DNA of 64,000 bases from the NCBI GenBank assembly GCA_947381415.1, contig CANCVB010000008.1, forward strand, positions 34,450 to 98,449. The letters run 5' to 3'. This DNA is from Burkholderiales bacterium. GTDB lineage: Bacteria; Pseudomonadota; Gammaproteobacteria; Burkholderiales; Burkholderiaceae_C. A model generated the notes under the pieces. That model had not been told where the DNA came from. It saw nothing but the letters and a program-made list of their open reading frames with translations, and searched no databases. This document shows, piece after piece, positions 18,222 through 26,313 of the stretch (the stretch's first letter is position 1; each line of letters starts with the position of its first letter). Made by a program: the position numbers and the translations under genes.

Positions 18222-19048
18222 TATTCCAATGTCTTTTTATTGCCGCGAATGATTTCAAACTTACCGGTATTGGTTTGATCAATAGGGATAGGTGAAGGTG
18301 CAGTTTGCTTGGGTTTCACTTTGTTTGGTAAGCTTGTTTTGGCTATAACGACCACTTCAGCCGCAGGAAACAAATCAACCATACGTACACCTGTGGTTTC
18401 AATCCGTCCGTTGTCAATTTGACTGCGCAATACCAGTGACAAAGCGCCCACACTTCTTGCAAAGTCAATCTTTTCTGCTTGTTGAGGTGTGACTTCAAGC
18501 GTCACCGCATTGACTACCCGTGGCTTGGTTTCACTGGTAGATGCATCTTGTGCCAAGGCCAAAACCAAAATGCGTTCTAAAACTATTTTGGATACCGGTT
18601 GCTCATTTTTTCCTGTAGCGTGCACCATGACATCAACATAATTTCCCGGTAATGCAAAACCAGCGACACCTACAATTTCATTGACCTTGACTGTGACTGC
18701 ACGAGTGCCTTCATGCAGCATGGCAGACAATCCGCCCTTTTCACCTTGGGCTGCGAGTTTTGAATTCAATATGGGCTCGCCTCGCAATATGGGGGCATTG
18801 ATTACGCGCTTATAAATTAAGTCGGGTTGTGCAAATGGATCCTTGAGCAAGGCTGCTGCTGGCCATTCGATCACTTCAAGCATGCCCTCATGTAACTGAG
18901 TACCAAAGGGTAAATCTCGGTTAGCGACGACAACTTTGATGGTTGCGAGCTCGGTGCGCTGTCCAATCCATCTCAATGCAACAGCGACGGCAATGGCACC
19001 CATTGCCAATGCAAATAAGATAATTAACAGGGGTCGGAAATTTCTCAC
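18221..19048 (-). CDS. cpaB: Tad pilus assembly protein CpaB/RcpC
   Basis: 275 residues: N-terminal membrane helix (LLIILFALAMGAIAVAVAL), SAF domain (VVVANRDLPFGTQLHEGMLEVIEWP), then the RcpC/CpaB core (GTRAVTVKVNEIVGVAGFALPGNYVDVMV) and a TQQ-like VTPQQAEKI stretch. It is a periplasmic partner of the secretin. Its last base overlaps the secretin start, so the two are coupled. Confidence 0.92.
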   Translation of the reverse strand: MRNFRPLLIILFALAMGAIAVAVALRWIGQRTELATIKVVVANRDLPFGTQLHEGMLEVIEWPAAALLKDPFAQPDLIYKRVINAPILRGEPILNSKLAAQGEKGGLSAMLHEGTRAVTVKVNEIVGVAGFALPGNYVDVMVHATGKNEQPVSKIVLERILVLALAQDASTSETKPRVVNAVTLEVTPQQAEKIDFARSVGALSLVLRSQIDNGRIETTGVRMVDLFPAAEVVVIAKTSLPNKVKPKQTAPSPIPIDQTNTGKFEIIRGNKKTLE

Positions 19049-19076
19049 GCCTTTCCTTTCTTAGGAAATCTTCAAT

Positions 19077-19643
19077 TTAAATCACATGCAAAATGGCGTA
19101 TCCCAATGTGCCGAGAGAAATAGCCAAGGCATAGGGAAGTTGGGTAACTTGCGTAGTTTTTTCAAAGTTGTGTTGTTTGTATCCAGTCATTAACCGAATG
19201 AAAACCAACCACATGGCTTGTCTAAACTTTGTGGCTATTTGCATCAGCTGTCCGCTGTAGGTTGCAATGAGCATGGTTAAAACGCCACCTGCAATTCCCG
19301 TCAACAACGCTACTTGCAAAATATCGGGGTAACCTACAAAGCCACCAACAGCAGCCAACAATTTCACATCTCCTGCCCCCAAAATCCGCAAAACATAAAA
19401 GGGTAGAAAGATAACCAAGCCAGTCACTATGCCCATCAAAGCATTCATCCATCCAATGCCCATTGACTGCAACGACATCGTTATTCCTGCCAGCAGTCCA
19501 ACCCCAACCAATTGATTGGGGATGCGCTGTTGGGTCATGTCAAACCATACAGATGCCATCAACATGGCCGTGCATAACGGCCATGTCAATATGAGTAAAT
19601 TTGTCAAGCGTGACAAAGAGCAGCGGTAGGCGTTGCAATACAA
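19077..19643 (-). CDS. Prepilin peptidase of the tad locus (TadV/CpaA)
   Basis: Up to 188 residues with several membrane helices. The two catalytic aspartates of the A24 aspartic peptidases are present: Asp in FDMTQQRIPN and the GxGD motif in GAGDVKLLAAVGG. It should cleave Flp pilin and the TadE/TadG pseudopilins. The start is uncertain: the frame opens inside flp, and TTG codons at 19607 or 19589 or the ATG at 19565 are alternatives; the last leaves a very short N-terminal helix. Confidence 0.88.
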   Translation of the reverse strand: MYCNAYRCSLSRLTNLLILTWPLCTAMLMASVWFDMTQQRIPNQLVGVGLLAGITMSLQSMGIGWMNALMGIVTGLVIFLPFYVLRILGAGDVKLLAAVGGFVGYPDILQVALLTGIAGGVLTMLIATYSGQLMQIATKFRQAMWLVFIRLMTGYKQHNFEKTTQVTQLPYALAISLGTLGYAILHVI

Positions 19644-19804
19644 GTTGAAATATGGGTAAACATCAGCCCCAGATTTGTGCCCAACAAGGCTGCACCCGTC
19701 ACAATCGCCAAAGATACCAATGCGACCATCAAGCCGTACTCAATGGCTGTAGCACCTTGTTCATCATTGACAAAATTTTTGATTGATTTAAATATTGCGT
19801 TCAT
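19604..19804 (-). CDS. flp: Flp/Fap-type major pilin
   Basis: 66 residues: basic leader ending in DEQG, then the cleavage/Flp motif ATAIEYGLMVALVSLAIV with the invariant Glu and Tyr. The predicted mature pilin starts at Ala after Gly18. The C-terminal part (about 25 residues after the helix) carries two cysteines (STCIA and ALCHA), which could form a disulfide. It is the first gene of the minus-strand tad operon, and a palindrome lies 19 bases upstream. Confidence 0.93.
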   Translation of the reverse strand: MNAIFKSIKNFVNDEQGATAIEYGLMVALVSLAIVTGAALLGTNLGLMFTHISTCIATPTAALCHA

Positions 19805-19822
19805 CGTTTTCTTTCATGTTGA

Positions 19823-19838
19823 AGTGCGAAATTGCACT
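19823..19838. promoter_or_regulatory. Palindrome AGTGC-N6-GCACT upstream of flp
   Basis: A perfect dyad with the same GTGC-N6-GCAC core and spacing as the palindrome at 8572-8589. It lies 19-34 bases upstream of the flp start. In that place it could block the promoter or leader if bound by a Crp-family protein, or form a small leader hairpin. Function is inferred. Confidence 0.4.
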
Positions 19839-19988
19839 GAGAACAAGCAAACTCTAAATCGTAAATTTGCCAAATGCTTATCAGTTTGTCCTGCGACTGG
19901 TTTTATTAGCAATTATCAATTTATATGTGCTTCAACGAACAGATCAACCCACTGTGTGCACTCAAGATACTGGGATAAGGAGTTCAGT

Positions 19989-20816
19989 ATGGTTGATGTT
20001 TATTCAGTGGTAAATGGTGCTTTTGGTCGACTGGAGGTTGTGCAATACAGCCACGATTTGGTCATGCATGCACACAGCGAAACGCATTTTGCATTTTGGT
20101 TGTATGGGGGTGATGCCTATGTCAATGTTGGCAACAACCAGTTTAAATGTGCACGCAATCTGGTCTTGGGTATCAATAGCTTGGCATCACACGATTTGAA
20201 ACTCGTAGATGCATATTCCCCAGCATTTTTTCTGATGCTGTACCTTGAAGACAGATGGTTAGATGAGACCTTTAAGCACTTCGGTCGCCCAGTCGTATTA
20301 CCCAGCGTTGAATTCTCCATTATTGAAGACATTCAAGACGCAAGTTGGAAGTTGTCGCGTTGCTTGTTGACAGGTAATAAACCGTCTCCCTGCGAGCTTG
20401 ATTCACAAGTGAAATGGCTGATCGATAACACGGTTGAACAGGCCATGAAAATGCATCCATTGCAATTGGTACCTGTTCGTCGAAAAATGGTGGACTATCG
20501 CCTCCGTGTGGCAATGGCACACATGCGAGAAAACATAGATAACCCCACCGCAGCTGAAAAGGTGGCAGACGTGGTTGGGTTGTCAAGGAGTCGATTTTTT
20601 GAACTTTTCAATACCCAACTTGATACATCACCACATGTGTATTGGAATTCGGTTCGATTGGAAGAAGCCGTCAAGCGCTTAAGGTTTAGCGATGAAAACA
20701 TGACAACACTTGCCATGGACCTGGGGTTTTCAACGCCTGGAAATTTTTCTCGTTTTTTTCGAGAGCATATTGGTGTGACGCCCAGCACATACCGACGTCT
20801 GAGTTATGCGGCATAG
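19989..20816 (+). CDS. AraC-family transcriptional regulator
   Basis: 275 residues from the ATG at 19989, chosen because TAAGGAG precedes it; the frame is open further upstream, but antisense to flp. The N-terminal half resembles an AraC cupin (VMHAHSETHFAFWLYGG). The C-terminal half has the two helix-turn-helices (AEKVADVVGLSRSRFFELF and TTLAMDLGFSTPGNFSRFFREHIGVTPSTYRR). It is divergent from flp, and its 3' end overlaps tadE by 11 bases, so it is probably the dedicated regulator of pilus genes. The ligand is unknown. Confidence 0.88.
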   Translation: MVDVYSVVNGAFGRLEVVQYSHDLVMHAHSETHFAFWLYGGDAYVNVGNNQFKCARNLVLGINSLASHDLKLVDAYSPAFFLMLYLEDRWLDETFKHFGRPVVLPSVEFSIIEDIQDASWKLSRCLLTGNKPSPCELDSQVKWLIDNTVEQAMKMHPLQLVPVRRKMVDYRLRVAMAHMRENIDNPTAAEKVADVVGLSRSRFFELFNTQLDTSPHVYWNSVRLEEAVKRLRFSDENMTTLAMDLGFSTPGNFSRFFREHIGVTPSTYRRLSYAA

Positions 20817-21216
20817 GATCAAAGGATCGGTAGTGGTTGAATTTGCATTGGTCCTTCCCTTAACGTTGTTACTGATCGATGGTGTCATGGAGTTCAGTAT
20901 GGTGATGTATGACAAAGCCGTTATCACGAACGCAGCGCGTGAAGCGGTGAGGGCGGGAATGGTTATGCGAGACCCCAAAATGAGTAATGCGGATATTGCC
21001 GCCATCGCAACACAATACGCCAGTCAATATGTAATTTCTTTTGGGAGGAGCGATGTTATTCAGGTGGTTGTCACGCAATCGGTTGATTCTGCTTACCAAA
21101 CACCTTTGAGTGTGATGGTGACCTACACCTACACCAGTCTTTTGACGAGTGGATTCTTTTCTGCCATTCAACAACCCGTGGTCTTGTCCTCAACAGTATC
21201 TTTTCTCAACGAATAA
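20806..21216 (+). CDS. tadE: TadE-family pseudopilin
   Basis: 136 residues: a short basic leader (MRHRIKG) followed by the TadE-like signature SVVVEFALVLPLTLLLIDGVMEF, with the conserved Glu five residues after the Gly cleavage site, then a soluble domain. Cleaved by the prepilin peptidase, it would be a minor pilin. The ATG lies inside the last codons of the AraC gene. tadG follows after 16 bases. Confidence 0.9.
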   Translation: MRHRIKGSVVVEFALVLPLTLLLIDGVMEFSMVMYDKAVITNAAREAVRAGMVMRDPKMSNADIAAIATQYASQYVISFGRSDVIQVVVTQSVDSAYQTPLSVMVTYTYTSLLTSGFFSAIQQPVVLSSTVSFLNE

Positions 21217-21232
21217 GCTTTGGATTCAATTT

Positions 21233-22504
21233 ATGACCAGACATTTAAAAAACCAATGGACCTCAGTGGTGCAAAGCAAACAATCTGGCGTGATTGTCAT
21301 ATTGCTTGCCATACTGTTACCGGTTCTCTTTGGATTCATGGCATTGGCCATTGATATTGGCTATTTATTTCTCACCAAAAACCGGATGCAAGTTGCAGCA
21401 GATTCTGCAGCACTGGTTGCTGCCAGTTCGATTCAAAATGGACAAGGCATCATCTCAGCCAATGATTGGGCATTAACAGCAACATCAGCTAACAGCTTTA
21501 CGAATGGTGTCGATTCAACGACGGTCACCGTCAATGTTCCACCTGGTGGCACGGAAAGTTACGCTCAAAATGCAAGTTACGTCAAAGTAACGGTTCAGCA
21601 TACAACGCCGACGTTTCTCGCAGGTTTTTTTGGTGTAATGAATATGCTTGCTTCGGCATCTGCTGTGGCCGGTCCGGCAGGTGGGGGGAACCCCTGTGTA
21701 TTGGCTTTAGATAGCACCAGTAATGCCGCACTCAATGTTCAAGGAAGTGCCAAAATCTTTGCAACAGGATGCGGTATTTACGTTAATTCCAGCAGCATCA
21801 ATGCGCTTGAATGCACGGGTAAATCCAACCAATTCACTGCCAATGTGATCAATGTGGTCGGGGGTATTGATACCAATAAATGTCAAACAAGCACATCGAA
21901 TTCAGTCAAGGTCAGCGCGCCTATCACGGTAGATCCCTTCATTGATTTTCCATTGCCTGATAACACCAAGCTACCTTGTAACCCCATTGATACGAGTAAA
22001 AATCCGATCAGCTTGACTTCAGGTACCTACTGTGGGACGACGATCAACAGCAAAACCTTGAACATGGCTGCGGGTACTTATGTTATTTATGGGGGTGGGC
22101 TAACTTTAAAGGGAAGTTCCACCCTGAATGGGGCAGGTGTGACCATCTACAACACGGGCGCAGGTACCAGCGGTAAAAATGCCTATGGAAGCATCAACCT
22201 CACAGGCACGGGTGGTGTGAATTTAAGCGCTCCTACCGCTGGAAAATATGCGGGTATGCTCATTTACCAAGACAGTTTAAATAGCCTGCCTGCAACGATT
22301 GGTGCGGGCAGTACCATGGTAATTTTGAATGGCAATATTTACTTTCCAAATAGCAAATTCACACTTGCTGGTGGCAACACAGATACGTATCCGATTGGTT
22401 CTGTGATTGCAAAAACCATCGACTTTGGCGGGACCAATTTTTACATTACCAACAAGTATGGTGCGACGGGTACGACAGGAACACGCTCCGCTATTTATGA
22501 ATAA
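21233..22504 (+). CDS. tadG: TadG-like protein with repetitive beta-rich C-terminal domain
   Basis: 423 residues from the ATG at 21233. The N-terminus has the TadE/G-like segment (QSGVIVILLAILLPVLFGFMALAIDIGYL, read in parts) and the KNRMQVAADSAALVAAS motif typical of TadG. Instead of the von Willebrand A domain found in many TadG proteins, residues about 150-423 are Ser/Thr/Gly/Asn-rich, with beta-helix-like repeats (STLNGAGVTIYNTG, GSINLTGTGGVNLSAP). It may cap the pilus or act as surface adhesin. Last gene of the plus-strand group. Confidence 0.82.
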   Translation: MTRHLKNQWTSVVQSKQSGVIVILLAILLPVLFGFMALAIDIGYLFLTKNRMQVAADSAALVAASSIQNGQGIISANDWALTATSANSFTNGVDSTTVTVNVPPGGTESYAQNASYVKVTVQHTTPTFLAGFFGVMNMLASASAVAGPAGGGNPCVLALDSTSNAALNVQGSAKIFATGCGIYVNSSSINALECTGKSNQFTANVINVVGGIDTNKCQTSTSNSVKVSAPITVDPFIDFPLPDNTKLPCNPIDTSKNPISLTSGTYCGTTINSKTLNMAAGTYVIYGGGLTLKGSSTLNGAGVTIYNTGAGTSGKNAYGSINLTGTGGVNLSAPTAGKYAGMLIYQDSLNSLPATIGAGSTMVILNGNIYFPNSKFTLAGGNTDTYPIGSVIAKTIDFGGTNFYITNKYGATGTTGTRSAIYE

Positions 22505-22538
22505 TGACCGTGATTGAAGAAAGCGGGATGTACAGCGT

Positions 22539-22952
22539 TCATTCGTTGTACATCACCGTATTGGCGTACATAACAGGTCGGGCTTGAAAGACAGATAAAA
22601 ATCCGCCAATCATCAATCCTTGGTAGGTATATTGCACAGTCACTTTAATCGGTAATTGAAAGTAAGGCGTAGTCGATTGCTCGATGGTCGTGGTAACCAA
22701 GGTATTTTGCGCAACCATCATTAAATTTGAGATGCAGTAGTCTTGTGCTAATTGCCTTACTTGGGCTGTGGACAGTTTGCTTGCGCCTCCAGCACTGCCT
22801 GCGCGGGCTGCCAAACTGCTAGCACTGATGAGTACAGACTGGTTGTGAATCAGAATTCCAAATTCTGCAACCCCATCAATCATCAATACGATCAAAGGAA
22901 GTAACAATGCCAATTCAATGGCGGCTGCGCCGGATTGGATGTGTTTACGCAT
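22539..22952 (-). CDS. Second TadE-like pseudopilin, coupled to c-di-GMP genes
   Basis: 137 residues from the ATG at 22952 (MRKHIQSG), which lies one base after the HD-GYP stop; a TTG 33 bases upstream is possible but less likely. The leader and helix follow the TadE pattern (SGAAAIELALLLPLIVLMIDGVAEFGIL). The C-terminal domain resembles the first tadE (KVTVQYTYQGLMIGGFLSVFQ against MVTYTYTSLLTSGFFSAIQ), so the two are probably paralogues. Operon position ties this pilin to the c-di-GMP pair. Confidence 0.85.
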   Translation of the reverse strand: MRKHIQSGAAAIELALLLPLIVLMIDGVAEFGILIHNQSVLISASSLAARAGSAGGASKLSTAQVRQLAQDYCISNLMMVAQNTLVTTTIEQSTTPYFQLPIKVTVQYTYQGLMIGGFLSVFQARPVMYANTVMYNE

Positions 22953-22953
22953 A

Positions 22954-24012
22954 TCAAAGATGATTTGAAATGGCTGGTCGATCAATGAAGTTTTTAAGTG
23001 GTGGCAGCAAGTAGTTATCTTCTTTGAAAATCTTTATGCAGGCCTTTACCATTCGAGGGTCATACTTGGTTTTGCTTTCAGCATCTAGCGTTTCAAAAGC
23101 TTCATCTAAGCTGAATGCAATTCTGTAAGGACGAGCCCCCACCATGGCGTCAACAGTATCGGCGACAGCCAATATGCGTGCATCATCGCTGATACTGTCT
23201 CCTTTGAGCGAATTCGGATAGCCACTGCCATCCAATCTTTCGTGGTGCTGCAGAACAATTTGTGCCACTGGCCATGGAAAATGGATATTTTTCAACAAGT
23301 CATAACCTGACTGCACATGGTTGCGCAACATTTCCACCTCGAAATGACTCAGCTTGGTGGGTTTCATCAGCACCTGGGTTGGAATGGAAAATTTCCCTAT
23401 ATCGTGAACCATTCCGCTGAGGCGTATACCCTCTATGTTGTGTGGTGTTAACTTCAGTTCTGTGGCGATGGCTACCGATAAATGCGCGACGCGAGATTGA
23501 TGACCGGCGGTATAGGGATCTCGTTCTTCGATCATGGCAGAGAGCACGTGTACGATTTCAGACATGCCCAATGACACCAAATGCTGGTGTTCCAACAATT
23601 GTTTTTCTGTATTTTTTCGGTCAGTGATGTCGCGAATATTGCACTGAATCACCCGATCGCCATTAACGCCATAAGCGTTGCTGACAAACTCGACATTGAT
23701 GATTTCACCCGACTTGGTCATCAAAGGCAAGTCTTCATAACGAATATAGCCCTTGTCCTGCAATACCGTGAAGGCAGTCAGTGAAGCTTTCTTGTCAATG
23801 ATGGCGCCAATTTCCCATAATTTTTTACCTATTATTTCTTCACGCGTATAGCCTAAGAGGATGATTAAAAAAGGATTAACGTCTTCAATCATGCCCGTGC
23901 TGAAATTCAAAATCAAAATGCCATCTTGTGCGGTTTCAAACAATCGGCGGTATCGAAGCTCTGATGTCGTTAAAGGGTGTATGAATGTACTTATACTTTG
24001 GGTTTTAGTCAT
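22954..24012 (-). CDS. PAS and HD-GYP domain protein, c-di-GMP phosphodiesterase
   Basis: 352 residues: PAS domain (about 20-135; GILILNFSTGMIEDVNPF and the ITDRKNTEKQL exit), linker helix, then HD-GYP domain with LSGMVHDIGKF (metal HD), HHERLDGSGYP (GYP motif) and AVADTVDAMVGARPYR. All motif residues look intact, so hydrolysis of c-di-GMP is expected. Its ATG overlaps the stop of the GGDEF gene by four bases. It probably counterbalances that cyclase close to the pilus. Confidence 0.92.
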   Translation of the reverse strand: MTKTQSISTFIHPLTTSELRYRRLFETAQDGILILNFSTGMIEDVNPFLIILLGYTREEIIGKKLWEIGAIIDKKASLTAFTVLQDKGYIRYEDLPLMTKSGEIINVEFVSNAYGVNGDRVIQCNIRDITDRKNTEKQLLEHQHLVSLGMSEIVHVLSAMIEERDPYTAGHQSRVAHLSVAIATELKLTPHNIEGIRLSGMVHDIGKFSIPTQVLMKPTKLSHFEVEMLRNHVQSGYDLLKNIHFPWPVAQIVLQHHERLDGSGYPNSLKGDSISDDARILAVADTVDAMVGARPYRIAFSLDEAFETLDAESKTKYDPRMVKACIKIFKEDNYLLPPLKNFIDRPAISNHL

Positions 24013-25553
24013 ATTGAGCTGAGCAGCATTGCCCCCTGTTTTGATGAAATTGGAGAAGCCAAATGAAATACAGCATATTGATTTCGCCCTCTTGCTTTGG
24101 CCATTTGCATAGCCTTATCTGCCATATCAATTAAGTCATCGGTTTGGTTACTTTTATTGACAATGGTCGTGACACAACCAATGCTGACTGTAATATTTGC
24201 ATCGTCAATATCTGGCAAATTTAAATGAATTGCTTGAACAGCTGAGATCATGTCCAGTGCCATTTTTTCTGCGGCACATATATTTGTTTGAGGCAAAATA
24301 GCAACAAACTCTTCACCCCCCCAGCGGCAAATCAAGTCCATGGGCCGACGACAACATAGCGATAAGCTATGCGCTACAGCAATCAAAGCCAAATCACCTG
24401 TTTCATGTCCGTATTTTTCATTGAAGCGTCGAAAATAATCTATGTCTATAAATAAAACAGACAGTGGATGTTGAGAGCGCATGGACTCTCTTTGAAGCAA
24501 GGGGTAGTTTTCATCAAGAGCTCTACGGTTGTGCAAAAGAGTCAAAGGATCATGGAGGGCTTTACTTTGTTCTGAAAGCAAATCAATCGACATCTTGTGA
24601 ACTTGAAAAAATGCGCCCAGAATTATCAAAACACCTATGAGTAAATACACAAATATATCTATATTTTCTAAAAGAAAAATCTTAAACAACAAGTCCACGG
24701 GTAGTTTGGCGATAGTAACCAAACCAAAAATGGGGGACTTTGCAAAACCTACCAATACGTCACTTGTAAATTTTTGTTTTGCTTCGTGCCAAACTACTGT
24801 ACCTCTGACTTCATTTAATTTGTACACATCGTGAACTTGTTCGGATTGCGAATTAGATGAATTCTCCAATAACACTTCAGGAAGTGGGTAGGAAAACGAT
24901 ACAGGGCTTCCGTTGTAATGGGTCAATATCTGTGAAATATCTGTTGGGTTTATATATTTTTTAAGTTCTTTAACGATATCTTTTTCATGTAATTGCTGCG
25001 CGATCACACCTGAGAAACGGCCATGTTTGTCATACAGCGGGACTGCCATGTGAAAAACCCACTCAGCTGTCGTTCTTGAAACAACCAAAGGGCCTATGCT
25101 TTGCTGTTTATCTGGATGATCTCGCAAGTCTTTGAAATAAAAGCGATCTGAAAAATTGGTAGCTTTTACAGTGACATGATCACTATGGGCAACCAATTGA
25201 CCATTGGCATCAATCCATACAATTGAACCTAGTAGGTTAGAAATTTTTCTTTCGTTAAATTCCTTTTTTGAAACTAACAAAATGTCATTTGCTTGCTTTG
25301 GTGACACTTCCCCTTTAAGTTGTGCATTCTCAAGATGATGTTTTGTTGTAAGTAATGAATTTTCTGAATCTGTCAATGTTTGCTCTACCAGCATATTGAC
25401 AATTTCAGCGCCACGAATAAGCTGTACTTTAGTTGTTTCAATTCTTAATTGCCAGTTTTTTACCAGTGCAATCCCTGCTCCTAAGCCAATTGTCAGTAGT
25501 GTGAGTACACATGACGACTTGATAATCTTGCTCAGATGCTTAGTCTTATACAT
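24009..25553 (-). CDS. Diguanylate cyclase with periplasmic dCACHE sensor
   Basis: 514 residues: membrane helix (about 13-33), periplasmic double-CACHE region (about 50-290; IDANGQLVAHSD, FSDRFYFKDLRDHP, GRFSGVIAQQL), a second membrane helix (VYLLIGVLIILGAFF), then GGDEF with active-site GGEEF and an inhibitory-site RPMD five residues before it. It should make c-di-GMP with product inhibition, in response to an external small molecule. First gene of the GGDEF/HD-GYP/TadE operon. Confidence 0.93.
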   Translation of the reverse strand: MYKTKHLSKIIKSSCVLTLLTIGLGAGIALVKNWQLRIETTKVQLIRGAEIVNMLVEQTLTDSENSLLTTKHHLENAQLKGEVSPKQANDILLVSKKEFNERKISNLLGSIVWIDANGQLVAHSDHVTVKATNFSDRFYFKDLRDHPDKQQSIGPLVVSRTTAEWVFHMAVPLYDKHGRFSGVIAQQLHEKDIVKELKKYINPTDISQILTHYNGSPVSFSYPLPEVLLENSSNSQSEQVHDVYKLNEVRGTVVWHEAKQKFTSDVLVGFAKSPIFGLVTIAKLPVDLLFKIFLLENIDIFVYLLIGVLIILGAFFQVHKMSIDLLSEQSKALHDPLTLLHNRRALDENYPLLQRESMRSQHPLSVLFIDIDYFRRFNEKYGHETGDLALIAVAHSLSLCCRRPMDLICRWGGEEFVAILPQTNICAAEKMALDMISAVQAIHLNLPDIDDANITVSIGCVTTIVNKSNQTDDLIDMADKAMQMAKARGRNQYAVFHLASPISSKQGAMLLSSI

Positions 25554-25842
25554 TCAGCGATTTTGCAGAGTGGCTAATTTGTTAAACAACAATTACCATA
25601 ACAGTTCTGCATAGGTTTTCGTAATTTTATTTTTGTATCTTCGCAGATAGATGGACGAATTGATTTTTTTATGAAATGTGTTGATTTTTTCTATCCGGTA
25701 TTTGGTCATTTGAATATGCTTATGTGTCTTATCGAACAGACCACGGGCCTCTTCATACGTCAAATCCAGTCTTGATTGACTTTAATAACGACGTTTAATT
25801 AGTGAAACCAGTATTAACAAAGGTGCTCTAAAAATTAAGCCC
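25554..25842. promoter_or_regulatory. Divergent intergenic region, AT-rich
   Basis: 289 bases between the diguanylate cyclase and the PAS protein. It contains long T runs and presumably both promoters. I see no convincing palindrome, FNR box, RNA gene or small coding frame with a ribosome site. Confidence 0.35.
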
Positions 25843-26310
25843 ATGGCACATGCCCTTATTGAGAAGCGGTCACCTCATCGCAGAAGAGCGTTGGATGGTG
25901 TTTTGTTTAACCTTCCGTTGGGTGTTGTGATTTCTGACCCCGAGGGTTATGTTCTTAATGTGAATCCTTTTTTCACTTCAATGACCGGTTATACATTGCA
26001 AGAAGTTAAGCACGATACAGTTGAGAAGTTGCTTAATGGACCGTTAACCGATGTACTTGCCTTAAAAAAAATAGCAATTTCCCTAGGTCAAAAAACCCAA
26101 TTCATGGGGCAGTTACTTCACTATCGGAAAAATGGATCGATATTTCTTGACCAGTACAGTATTTCACCCATCTTTAACAGTGCGGGTGAACTTGCCAACT
26201 TTATTTCTTTGTCACAAGTAATGACTGACATGATCCCTCACACTTCTTCCTCAAAAGCCATGCTTTCAGTCGATGAAATGGATGCGTTGTTTGGTTCCCA
26301 GTTGTCCTGA
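25843..26310 (+). CDS. Stand-alone PAS domain protein
   Basis: 155 residues. One PAS domain spans about 18-130: LPLGVVISDPEGYVLNVNPFFTSMTGYTLQEV and the YRKNGSIFLDQYSISPIF strands. There is no LOV-type cysteine motif, so it is not an obvious flavin photosensor. The C-terminal tail (SVDEMDALFGSQLS) resembles short docking tails (cf. the SxDxIDALF-type ends seen on two-component proteins). It is divergent from the diguanylate cyclase and could act with it. Role unassigned. Confidence 0.75.
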   Translation: MAHALIEKRSPHRRRALDGVLFNLPLGVVISDPEGYVLNVNPFFTSMTGYTLQEVKHDTVEKLLNGPLTDVLALKKIAISLGQKTQFMGQLLHYRKNGSIFLDQYSISPIFNSAGELANFISLSQVMTDMIPHTSSSKAMLSVDEMDALFGSQLS

Positions 26311-26313
26311 TTC

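Noticed and set aside
19677..19988. Longer start for the AraC regulator
   Set aside because: It would run antisense through flp; the ATG at 19989 has a strong TAAGGAG site and gives a normal-length protein.
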